DNA of 19,426 bases from Propionivibrio sp. GTDB lineage: Bacteria; Pseudomonadota; Gammaproteobacteria; Burkholderiales; Rhodocyclaceae. Under the pieces are notes generated by a model. It was not told the origin of the DNA. It searched no databases and was given only the letters and a program-made list of their open reading frames with translations. The stretch covers positions 1-19,426 of the forward strand of contig JAGNOM010000011.1 in NCBI GenBank assembly GCA_017990155.1, in the 5' to 3' direction. Positions 1 through 6,354 of the stretch are shown here, piece after piece (position 1 is the first letter of the stretch; the number at the start of each line of letters is the position of its first letter). A program made the position numbers and the translations under genes.

Positions 1-33
1 TCTGCAACTCTGTTCATTGACTGGAGAAAAAAA

Positions 34-549
34 ATGAACGCTATCAAGGCAATCAACGTGCTGGTGCTATGCACAGGGAACTCGGCGCGCTCGATACTTG
101 GCGAGGCCTTGTTCAATCACCTCGGGGTCGGGCGCGTGCGGGCCTATTCGGCGGGCAGCCAGCCGTCGGGCAGGGTCAATCCGGTCGCACTGGAGACGCT
201 GGAGAAGCACGGTGTGCCGCTGCCGTCGGACGTGCGCAGCAAGTCGTGGGACGAGTTCGCCGCACCGGGCGCGCCGCAGATCGATTACATCTTCACCGTC
301 TGCGCCAGCGCGGCCGGCGAAACCTGCCCGATCTGGCCGGGACATCCGATGACGGCGCACTGGGGCATTGCCGACCCGGCGCATATCGAGCCGATGGAAG
401 CACGGCGCGAAGCATTCGAAGTGGCGTATCAGGCGTTGGAAAAGCGCATCAAGGCTTTCCTCGCGCTCGATCTGGCGACGATGTCGGCCAAGGACGTGGC
501 GACGGCCGCCCGCCTGATCCATGAAGCCGCGGTAGAAAGCACGCAATGA
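34..549 (+). CDS. arsC: Arsenate reductase ArsC, low-molecular-weight phosphatase (thioredoxin-coupled) type
   Basis: Cytoplasmic enzyme of 171 residues that reduces arsenate to arsenite so that it can be exported. The N-terminal loop CTGNSARS (Cys13-Arg19) is the CX5R P-loop of the low-molecular-weight tyrosine phosphatase fold. Further cysteines at 90 and 98 sit where this family keeps its redox relay pair, and Asp114 in an ADP motif fits the general acid. The family is about 130-170 residues, so the protein looks complete, with a somewhat long C-terminal helix. The ATG is preceded by GGAG at 23-26, a clear ribosome binding site. The stop overlaps the next start (ATGA), coupling it to acr3. 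An upstream arsR would be expected but lies outside the window if present. Family assignment is firm. The electron donor (thioredoxin) is inferred from the family. Confidence 0.93.
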   Translation: MNAIKAINVLVLCTGNSARSILGEALFNHLGVGRVRAYSAGSQPSGRVNPVALETLEKHGVPLPSDVRSKSWDEFAAPGAPQIDYIFTVCASAAGETCPIWPGHPMTAHWGIADPAHIEPMEARREAFEVAYQALEKRIKAFLALDLATMSAKDVATAARLIHEAAVESTQ

Positions 550-1613
550 GCGCTCAGTGCGAAGTGACGGCCAAGGTCGCCGCCGGCGCTCCGTTGAGCG
601 TCTTCGAGCGTTACCTGACGGTGTGGGTGTTCCTGTGCATCGTCGTCGGCGTCCTGCTTGGCCAGGGCTTGCCCGGCGTGTTTCAGGCCATCGGCCGCAT
701 GGAGTATGCGCAGGTCAATCTGCCGGTTGGGCTGCTGATCTGGGTGATGATCATCCCGATGCTGGTGAAAGTCGATTTCGGTGCGCTGCACGAGGTGCGC
801 CAGCACGTGCGCGGCATCGGCGTCACGCTGTTCATCAACTGGCTGGTCAAGCCGTTCTCGATGGCCTTTCTCGGCTGGCTGTTCATTCGCCAACTCTTTG
901 CGCCCTACCTGCCGGCCGATCAGCTCGACAGCTACATTGCCGGACTGATCCTGCTGGCTGCCGCGCCGTGCACGGCGATGGTCTTCGTGTGGAGCCGGCT
1001 GACCAACGGCGATCCGCTGTTCACGCTGTCGCAAGTGGCCTTGAACGACACGATCATGATCTTCGCCTTCGCGCCGCTGGTTGGTTTCCTGCTCGGCATT
1101 TCGGCGATCACCGTGCCGTGGGACACGCTCTTTACATCGGTGGTGCTGTACATCGTGATTCCTGTCATCCTCGCTCAACTCTGGCGCAAGCAGTTGCTCA
1201 AGGGCGGCCAGGCGGCGTTCGACGCGGCGATGGAGAAGATCGGTCCGTGGTCGATCACCGCGCTGCTGGCGACGCTGGTGCTGCTCTTCGCCTTCCAGGG
1301 CAAGGCGATCATCGAACAGCCGCTGATCATCGCGCTGCTCGCCGTGCCGATCCTGATCCAGGTCTTTTTCAACTCGTCGCTGGCGTACTGGCTGAACAAG
1401 AAGGTCGGCGAGAAGCATGCGGTGGCTTGCCCATCGGCGCTGATCGGTGCGTCGAACTTCTTCGAGCTTGCGGTGGCCGCTGCGATCAGTCTGTTCGGTT
1501 TCCATTCCGGCGCGGCGCTGGCGACCGTGGTCGGCGTGCTGATCGAGGTGCCGGTGATGTTGGGGGTGGTCAAGGTCGTTAATTCCAGCAAGGGCTGGTA
1601 TGAGCGGGGGTGA
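546..1613 (+). CDS. acr3: Arsenite efflux permease, Acr3 family
   Basis: Inner-membrane As(III) exporter of 355 residues with about ten hydrophobic segments, the first at roughly residues 25-45. Two hallmarks of Acr3 (not ArsB) are visible. One is the membrane cysteine in AAPCTAMVFVW (Cys142), known in the family as essential for arsenite transport. The other is the NFFELAVA segment with a conserved glutamate (Glu307). The start overlaps the arsC stop in an ATGA and has no strong ribosome binding site of its own, so translation is probably coupled. It sits directly upstream of the GNAT/arsD and arsA genes. ArsA partners are best studied with ArsB, but Acr3-ArsA pairings are known in other operons and are the natural reading here. 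Such genes are often labelled arsB in automatic annotation. Confidence 0.95.
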   Translation: MSAQCEVTAKVAAGAPLSVFERYLTVWVFLCIVVGVLLGQGLPGVFQAIGRMEYAQVNLPVGLLIWVMIIPMLVKVDFGALHEVRQHVRGIGVTLFINWLVKPFSMAFLGWLFIRQLFAPYLPADQLDSYIAGLILLAAAPCTAMVFVWSRLTNGDPLFTLSQVALNDTIMIFAFAPLVGFLLGISAITVPWDTLFTSVVLYIVIPVILAQLWRKQLLKGGQAAFDAAMEKIGPWSITALLATLVLLFAFQGKAIIEQPLIIALLAVPILIQVFFNSSLAYWLNKKVGEKHAVACPSALIGASNFFELAVAAAISLFGFHSGAALATVVGVLIEVPVMLGVVKVVNSSKGWYERG

Positions 1614-2592
1614 TTCCTTGAACACGCCGGAAATCCGACCGGCGAGGGCGGATGACCTCGTCGCTGTCGTCGAATTGCTGACCGCCTGCGGTTTGCCGGC
1701 CGGCGATCTGTCGGCGGCGCATCTCGGTGATTTCTTCGTTGCGATTGCAGAGAAAACACCGGAATGCCCGTCACCCCGGCAAAAGCCGGGGTCCAGTTCG
1801 TTGGACCTTCTGGATTCCGGCTTTCGCCGGAATGACGAACTGACTGTGGATCAGCTTCTTACAACGCATCGACTGGTTGGCGTGGTGGGTTTGGAGCCGC
1901 TCGGAAGCTTCGGCCTGCTGCGTTCACTGGCCGTGGCGCCGGACTGTCGCAACACGGGATTGGCGCATCGGCTCGTCACCGCCTGCGAGGAACGGGCGAA
2001 GGGACTCCATGGAATATCCGATCTGTATCTGCTGACCACGACGGCGGTCGAGTATTTCCTGCGACGCGGTTACCGCGAGGTGGCGCGTGAATCCGTGCCG
2101 GGCGCCGTCGCCACGCATCCGCAATTTCTCGGACTGTGTCCGGCCAGTGCGCGTTGCTTGGCAAAGAACCTGATCGCCCCTCACACGAACAATCAAACGA
2201 AAGAAACGGAAGGATTTGCCATGAAAAAACTCGAAGTCTTCGATCCGGCGATGTGCTGCTCGACGGGCGTTTGCGGCGTCGATGTCGACCCGGTGCTGGT
2301 CCAGTTTGCCGCCGATCTGCAGTGGCTCGCCGAGCAGAACGTCGAGGTCAAGCGCTACAACCTTGGGCAGGAACCGCAGGCGTTCGCCGCCAACCCGGTG
2401 GTGATCAAGGAAATGGAAGCGGGGATGGAGCGCCTGCCGATCCTCGTCGTCGACGGCAGCATCGTTGCCACCGGGGTGTATCTCTCGCGTGCGCAACTGG
2501 CGCAGAAGCTCGGCATCGCGCTGGCGCGCGAAGACAAACCGCGCATCAAGGTTGGCGGCAGTTGCTGCAATCCCAAGTCCGGGTGTTGCTGA
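1600..2592 (+). CDS. ArsN2-like GNAT acetyltransferase reading through in frame into ArsD
   Basis: One open frame of 330 codons covers two normally separate proteins. Residues 1 to about 200 are a GNAT domain of the kind found in ars operons (ArsN2): an N-terminal IRPARADDL strand-helix, a motif A region LLRSLAVAPDCRNTGLA, and a C-terminal YFLRRGYREV element. The substrate of ArsN2 is not established. Residues 208-330 are complete ArsD. No stop codon separates them. Between FFVAIAE and HRLVGVVGLEP, where these proteins usually join almost directly, about 35 extra residues are present. Most of them are encoded by a palindromic repeat at 1769-1837. The ATG has AAGGG at 1590-1594 and overlaps acr3 by 14 bases; TTG 1618 is an alternative start. 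Whether the GNAT fold tolerates the insertion, and whether a fused protein accumulates, cannot be judged from sequence. Confidence 0.75.
   Translation: MSGGDSLNTPEIRPARADDLVAVVELLTACGLPAGDLSAAHLGDFFVAIAEKTPECPSPRQKPGSSSLDLLDSGFRRNDELTVDQLLTTHRLVGVVGLEPLGSFGLLRSLAVAPDCRNTGLAHRLVTACEERAKGLHGISDLYLLTTTAVEYFLRRGYREVARESVPGAVATHPQFLGLCPASARCLAKNLIAPHTNNQTKETEGFAMKKLEVFDPAMCCSTGVCGVDVDPVLVQFAADLQWLAEQNVEVKRYNLGQEPQAFAANPVVIKEMEAGMERLPILVVDGSIVATGVYLSRAQLAQKLGIALAREDKPRIKVGGSCCNPKSGCC
1769..1837. repeat. REP-like palindromic element inside the GNAT coding sequence
   Basis: Two 28-bp arms, 1769-1796 and 1810-1837, are imperfect inverted copies of each other around a 13-base spacer. Each arm is itself a hairpin: CCCCGGC-AAAA-GCCGGGG at 1774-1791 and ATTCCGGC-TTTC-GCCGGAAT at 1814-1833. 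The pattern CGTCA(CC/TT)CCGGC...TCCAG matches, from memory, a repeat family common between genes in proteobacteria. Its length is 69 bp, a multiple of three, and no stop codon arises in the gene's frame, so the reading frame is kept. Confidence 0.85.
2208..2214 (+). promoter_or_regulatory. Ribosome binding site for independent ArsD start
   Basis: GGAAGGA lies six bases before ATG 2221. It supports initiation of a free ArsD inside the longer fused frame. Confidence 0.7.
2221..2592 (+). CDS. arsD: Arsenite metallochaperone ArsD (internal start within the fused frame)
   Basis: ArsD of 123 residues. It binds As(III) or Sb(III) and hands it to ArsA; it also has weak repressor activity in some systems. 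The essential metalloid site Cys12-Cys13-Cys18 is intact (AMCCSTGVC). The two C-terminal vicinal pairs are also present (Cys115-Cys116 and Cys122-Cys123, in GGSCCNPKSGCC). Length is close to the roughly 120 residues of the E. coli plasmid protein. A strong ribosome binding site ahead of the ATG and the exact match of the N-terminus MKKLEVFDPAMCC to the family argue that ArsD is made as a free protein. The same frame is nonetheless open upstream through the GNAT domain. The stop overlaps the arsA start in TGATG. Confidence 0.93.
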   Translation: MKKLEVFDPAMCCSTGVCGVDVDPVLVQFAADLQWLAEQNVEVKRYNLGQEPQAFAANPVVIKEMEAGMERLPILVVDGSIVATGVYLSRAQLAQKLGIALAREDKPRIKVGGSCCNPKSGCC

Positions 2593-4343
2593 TGGCGCTC
2601 CCTGAAGTCGATACCCGCTATCTCTTCTTCACCGGCAAGGGCGGCGTCGGCAAGACCTCGCTGTCCTGCGCCACCGGCCTGGCGCTGGCGGAAGCAGGGA
2701 AGCGGGTGCTGATCGTCAGCACCGACCCGGCGTCGAACCTGGACGAAGTGCTGGGCGCGGAGCTGGGCCAGTCGCCGAGCGCCATCCCCAGTGCGAACGG
2801 ATTACACGCGCTGAATATCGACCCGGAAGCCGCAGCCCGCGACTACCGCGAACGCATGGTCGCGCCGTATCGCGGCATCCTGCCGCCGGCGGCCATCGCC
2901 AGCATGGAGGAGCAATTCTCCGGCGCGTGCACCGTGGAAATCGCCGCGTTCGATGAGTTCTCCAAACTGCTCGGCCACCCCGAGAGCACGGCGGAATTCG
3001 ATCACGTCATCTTCGACACCGCGCCGACCGGCCATACGCTGCGCCTGCTGACGCTGCCGTCGGCGTGGAGCGAGTTCATCGCCGATTCGACGGGCGGCGC
3101 GTCCTGTCTCGGCCCGCTGGCCGGGTTGGAAAAGCAGAAAGCCCTTTACGCGGCGACCGTGCAGCGCTTGTCCGATCCCGCGCAGACCACCGTGGTGCTG
3201 GTCAGCCGGCCCGATACGGCGGCGCTGCGCGAGGCCGAGCGCACGCGCATCGAACTCGCCGAACTCGGCGTGTCCAATCTTCGCCTCGCGCTGAACGGGG
3301 TGTTCAAGGACGACGCCTCGCCCGACCCGATTGCCCGTGCCATGCACGCGCGCGGAGCCAGCGCGCTGGCTGCGATGCCGGTCGGGCTGGCGGAGCTGCG
3401 AGGCAGTGTGACGCCGTTCCTGCCGCGCGGCACGGTCGGGCTCGACGCGCTGCGGGGGATGGCTTTGGACACGGCACCGCCGGTCCCGGCATCAACGAGT
3501 TCGGCTTCGACCATCGATGTGCCCGGCCCCTTCCGGGCGCTGATCGACGAACTGGCACACGGCCAGCGCGGCGTGATCATGACCATGGGCAAGGGCGGCG
3601 TCGGCAAGACGACGGTGGCTGCCGCCATCGCGGTCGAGCTTGCGGCGCGCGGCTTCCCCGTGACGTTATCGACCACCGACCCGGCGGCGCACGTCGCGCA
3701 GGCGGTTGGCGAAGCCCTACCCAATCTGACCCTTAGCCGTATCGACCCGGAAGCCGAGGTCGCGCAGTACCGGCAGGAGGTGCTGGCCAAGGCTTCGCCG
3801 GCGCTCGACCCGAACGCGCGCGCGATGCTCGAAGAGGACTTGCGCTCGCCCTGCACCGAGGAAATCGCCGTCTTCCGCGCCTTCGCGCGGGCCGTAGACG
3901 GCGGCAAGGATGGCTTCGTCGTGCTCGACACGGCGCCGACCGGCCACACGATCCTGCTGCTCGACGCCGCCGAGGCGTATCACCGCGAGGTCTCGCGCAC
4001 GCAGGGTGAAATGCCGGAAGCAGTGACACAGCTCCTGCCGCGCCTGCGCGACCCGGCCTTTACCAAGGTGCTGGTCGTCACGTTGCCCGAGGCTACGCCG
4101 GTCAGCGAGGCCGGACGGCTGCAGCAGGATCTGCAGCGCGCCGGAGTCGAGCCGTTCGCCTGGGTCGTCAACCAAAGCCTCCTCGTCAGCGGCACGCAGC
4201 ACCCGCTTCTGGCGCAACGCGGTCAGTATGAGCGCCCCTACATCCGCCGCGTGAGCGACCAACTGTCGCGGTGCTGCGCGATCGTTCCCTGGCTCGCGGA
4301 AGTGCCGACGGGGGTTGAGGGCTTGCGCCAACTGGTCAGATAG
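2592..4343 (+). CDS. arsA: Arsenite-stimulated ATPase ArsA
   Basis: Cytoplasmic ATPase of 583 residues that energises As(III) extrusion through the membrane permease. It has the classical duplicated A1-A2 structure. P-loops GKGGVGKT are at 15-22 and 333-340, and the DTAPTGHT signal-transduction motifs are at 142-149 and 446-453. The three cysteines that form the allosteric metalloid site in the plasmid R773 enzyme (113, 172, 422) have counterparts at Cys113, Cys172 and Cys421, so activation by As(III) should be intact. The start overlaps arsD by one base, so production of chaperone and ATPase is likely coupled. Downstream, the sigma-factor gene begins three bases after the stop. Length and motifs are those of a complete, functional family member. 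Confidence 0.96.
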   Translation: MALPEVDTRYLFFTGKGGVGKTSLSCATGLALAEAGKRVLIVSTDPASNLDEVLGAELGQSPSAIPSANGLHALNIDPEAAARDYRERMVAPYRGILPPAAIASMEEQFSGACTVEIAAFDEFSKLLGHPESTAEFDHVIFDTAPTGHTLRLLTLPSAWSEFIADSTGGASCLGPLAGLEKQKALYAATVQRLSDPAQTTVVLVSRPDTAALREAERTRIELAELGVSNLRLALNGVFKDDASPDPIARAMHARGASALAAMPVGLAELRGSVTPFLPRGTVGLDALRGMALDTAPPVPASTSSASTIDVPGPFRALIDELAHGQRGVIMTMGKGGVGKTTVAAAIAVELAARGFPVTLSTTDPAAHVAQAVGEALPNLTLSRIDPEAEVAQYRQEVLAKASPALDPNARAMLEEDLRSPCTEEIAVFRAFARAVDGGKDGFVVLDTAPTGHTILLLDAAEAYHREVSRTQGEMPEAVTQLLPRLRDPAFTKVLVVTLPEATPVSEAGRLQQDLQRAGVEPFAWVVNQSLLVSGTQHPLLAQRGQYERPYIRRVSDQLSRCCAIVPWLAEVPTGVEGLRQLVR

Positions 4344-4346
4344 GAC

Positions 4347-4907
4347 ATGCCTCCGTCGTCCTCATTCTCGTGTCACAACAAGGCGTGGCGCCTACACCAC
4401 GCGGAGATTCGCGCCTTCCTGAGAAACCGCGCGGGTAGTGCCGACGAGGCTGACGATCTGCTGCAGGAGGTCTTTCTCAAAGCCTTGCTTCAGGGCAAGG
4501 ACTTCTGTTCGATCGAAAACGCGCGCGCCTGGCTCTTCCAGGTGGCGCGCAACCTGCTGGTCGATCGGCTGCGCTTGACCAGGGAACGAGTTCCGCTGCC
4601 GGACGACTTGCTCGCCGAAGCGCCGCCGGAAACCGATCCGGTCGACCTCTTGAGCCACTGTCTGCCGCGCGTTTTGTCCGAACTCTCGGCCGAGGATCGC
4701 GAATCGATCGTCCTCTGCGATATTCAAGGCATGACGCAAAATTCCTTCGCCGAGCACATCGGACTTTCTCTCCCGGCCGCCAAGTCGCGCGTGCAGCGGG
4801 CGCGGCGGCGCTTGCGCGAGCATCTGGCAAAAGCCTGCCAGCTGACTTTCGACGAAGAAGGGAAAGTCTGCTGTTTCGTGCCGCGTCCGGCGCTGGAAGG
4901 GCGCTGA
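4347..4907 (+). CDS. ECF-type RNA polymerase sigma factor, arsenic-operon associated (SigZ-like)
   Basis: Sigma factor of 186 residues with only regions 2 and 4, as in the ECF class. DDLLQEVFLKAL (37-48) is the core-binding helix of region 2. Residues of about 105-160 are region 4, ending in a helix-turn-helix (GLSLPAAKSRVQRARRRL). It begins three bases after arsA, so it should be co-transcribed with the ars operon. The AGGA at 4342-4345 is very close to the ATG, so the exact start is uncertain. No anti-sigma gene is adjacent. Instead the tail past region 4 carries Cys164 and the vicinal pair Cys175-Cys176. This could be a thiol or metalloid sensing element, but that is inference. A SigZ-type assignment is from memory of the tail pattern and is moderately sure. 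Confidence 0.82.
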   Translation: MPPSSSFSCHNKAWRLHHAEIRAFLRNRAGSADEADDLLQEVFLKALLQGKDFCSIENARAWLFQVARNLLVDRLRLTRERVPLPDDLLAEAPPETDPVDLLSHCLPRVLSELSAEDRESIVLCDIQGMTQNSFAEHIGLSLPAAKSRVQRARRRLREHLAKACQLTFDEEGKVCCFVPRPALEGR

Positions 4908-4955
4908 GCGAAGGCATCGAACGCTGCCGTAGTCAGCCAGTGCTCGTTTCGACGC

Positions 4956-4982
4956 GGAACCCGGCTGCATCCTTTTTGCGTT
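4956..4982 (+). promoter_or_regulatory. Candidate ECF-sigma promoter upstream of arsP
   Basis: GGAACC at 4956-4961 is followed after 17 bases by CGTT at 4979-4982. This resembles the GGAAC/CGT(C/T) bipartite promoters of many ECF sigma factors and lies in the only sizeable gap of the ars region, just after the sigma gene. It would give a leader of about 45 bases before ATG 5032. The spacing is at the long end and a chance match is possible. Confidence 0.35.
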
Positions 4983-5031
4983 CTGTTCGTCTCCTCCTGC
5001 GTGTACCACTGTTTATCGCCGGGAGTTGTCC

Positions 5032-6081
5032 ATGTCTGCCGAATCGCAAGCGCTTTCTTCCTCCTCGCTGAGCCGCTGGCTCGCCAGTCTCACCGTCACG
5101 GCGCTCGTCTGGTTTCTTGCCTACAGCAACCTGACCGCGTTTGCCGATGCCGTCATCGCCGCGCTCGGGCTGACGCGCGCCACGCACGCCGGCGAGGCGG
5201 TGCATTTCTTTGTGTACGACACGCCCAAGGTGTTGTTGCTGCTCGCCGGCATCGTCTTCGTGATGGGCATCGTGCAGACTTTTTTCGCGCCGGAACGCAC
5301 GCGCGCGCTGCTATCGGGCAAACGTGTCGGCGTCGGCAACGTACTGGCCGCGACGCTCGGCATCGTCACGCCGTTCTGTTCGTGCTCGGCCGTGCCGCTG
5401 TTCATCGGCTTCCTCTCGGCCGGAGTGCCGCTCGGCGTGACCTTCTCCTTCCTGATTGCTGCGCCGATGGTTAATGAGGTCGCGCTGGTCCTGCTGTTCG
5501 GCATGTTCGGCTGGAAAGTCGCGGCGATGTACCTGGGCCTTGGCCTGCTGGTGGCGATCGTTGCCGGCTTCGTGATCGGCAAGCTGAAGATGGAAGGCCA
5601 TCTGGAGGACTGGGTGCAGAAGATTCAGGCCGGCCACATCGATCCGGCCGTCGGGCTGAATCTCGGCTGGGTCGAGCGCTTTGAAGCCGGCTGGAGCCAC
5701 GTCAAACAAATCGTCGGCAAGGTGTGGCCTTACATCCTGCTCGGCATCGGCCTGGGTGCGGCGATTCATGGCTACGTGCCGGAAGATTTCATGGCTTCGT
5801 TCATGGGCAAGGACGTGTGGTGGGCGGTGCCGGCCGCAGTCGTACTTGGGGTGCCGATGTACACCAACGCCGCCGGCATCATCCCGATTGTCGAAGCGCT
5901 GATCGGCAAGGGCGCCGCATTGGGAACGGTGCTGGCCTTCATGATGGCCGTCATCGCCCTCTCGGCACCGGAGATGATCATCCTCCGGAAGGCGCTCAAG
6001 CCACGATTGATCGCCACGTTTGCCGGTGTCGTGGCGACGGGCATCCTGCTCGTCGGTTATCTGTTCAATGCAATTTTATAG
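5032..6081 (+). CDS. arsP: ArsP/DUF318-type permease, probable trivalent organoarsenical efflux
   Basis: Membrane protein of 349 residues with about eight to ten hydrophobic segments in two halves separated by a hydrophilic linker near residues 190-225. The segment VTPFCSCSAVPLFIGF (TPFCSCS at 113-119) is the hallmark of the ArsP/YraQ (DUF318) permeases. Characterised ArsP proteins export methylarsenite and trivalent aromatic arsenicals, while other members of the wider family have unknown cargo. GGGAG at 5021-5025 sits six bases before ATG 5032, which decides the start over TTG 5026. It is 124 bp from the sigma gene and 12 bp from a thioredoxin-like gene, a pairing often seen for this permease family. 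Substrate is inferred from family and from arsenic context. Confidence 0.85.
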   Translation: MSAESQALSSSSLSRWLASLTVTALVWFLAYSNLTAFADAVIAALGLTRATHAGEAVHFFVYDTPKVLLLLAGIVFVMGIVQTFFAPERTRALLSGKRVGVGNVLAATLGIVTPFCSCSAVPLFIGFLSAGVPLGVTFSFLIAAPMVNEVALVLLFGMFGWKVAAMYLGLGLLVAIVAGFVIGKLKMEGHLEDWVQKIQAGHIDPAVGLNLGWVERFEAGWSHVKQIVGKVWPYILLGIGLGAAIHGYVPEDFMASFMGKDVWWAVPAAVVLGVPMYTNAAGIIPIVEALIGKGAALGTVLAFMMAVIALSAPEMIILRKALKPRLIATFAGVVATGILLVGYLFNAIL

Positions 6082-6093
6082 AAGGAGGTTTTC

Positions 6094-6324
6094 ATGAAAG
6101 ACGTAAAAATTCTCGGTACAGGCTGCGCCAACTGCAAGAACACGCTGGCGCTCGTCGAACAGGTGGCCAAGGAAAAAGGCGTGGCGATCAAGCTTGAAAA
6201 GGTCGAGGATCTGCCGGCGATCATCGGCTACGGGGTGATGTCGACGCCCGGCGTGGTGATCGACGGTGTGGTGGTACACGCCGGTGGCGTGCCGGCGAAA
6301 GCCAAGGTTGAAGGCTGGTTCTGA
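6094..6324 (+). CDS. Thioredoxin-like small redox protein (TM0996/MTH895 family)
   Basis: Mini-protein of 76 residues with a thioredoxin/glutaredoxin fold and no signal peptide, so it is cytoplasmic. The active-site motif is Cys11-Ala-Asn-Cys14 in GTGCANCKNT, and the cis-proline loop VMSTPGVVIDG is present. The strand-helix order fits the 'redox-active disulfide protein 2' family. It starts 12 bp after the ArsP-type permease with AGAAGGAGG just upstream, an excellent ribosome binding site. Family members commonly sit beside DUF318 permeases. A role in reducing or delivering the permease substrate is plausible but unproven. It is the last + strand gene of the block and faces the convergent histidine kinase gene 30 bp away. 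Confidence 0.88.
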   Translation: MKDVKILGTGCANCKNTLALVEQVAKEKGVAIKLEKVEDLPAIIGYGVMSTPGVVIDGVVVHAGGVPAKAKVEGWF

Positions 6325-6354
6325 CGGCGTGGTTGTACCCACGGTCACGCTGAT

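Noticed and set aside
429..1625. A 398-codon - strand frame antisense to acr3.
   Set aside because: A charged, His/Arg/Gln-rich shadow of a membrane protein gene; no domain or start signals.
6328..6343. Short hairpin CGTGG-TTGTAC-CCACG between the convergent redox-protein and kinase genes, considered as a terminator.
   Set aside because: Only five pairs and no T tract on either strand; too weak to support.
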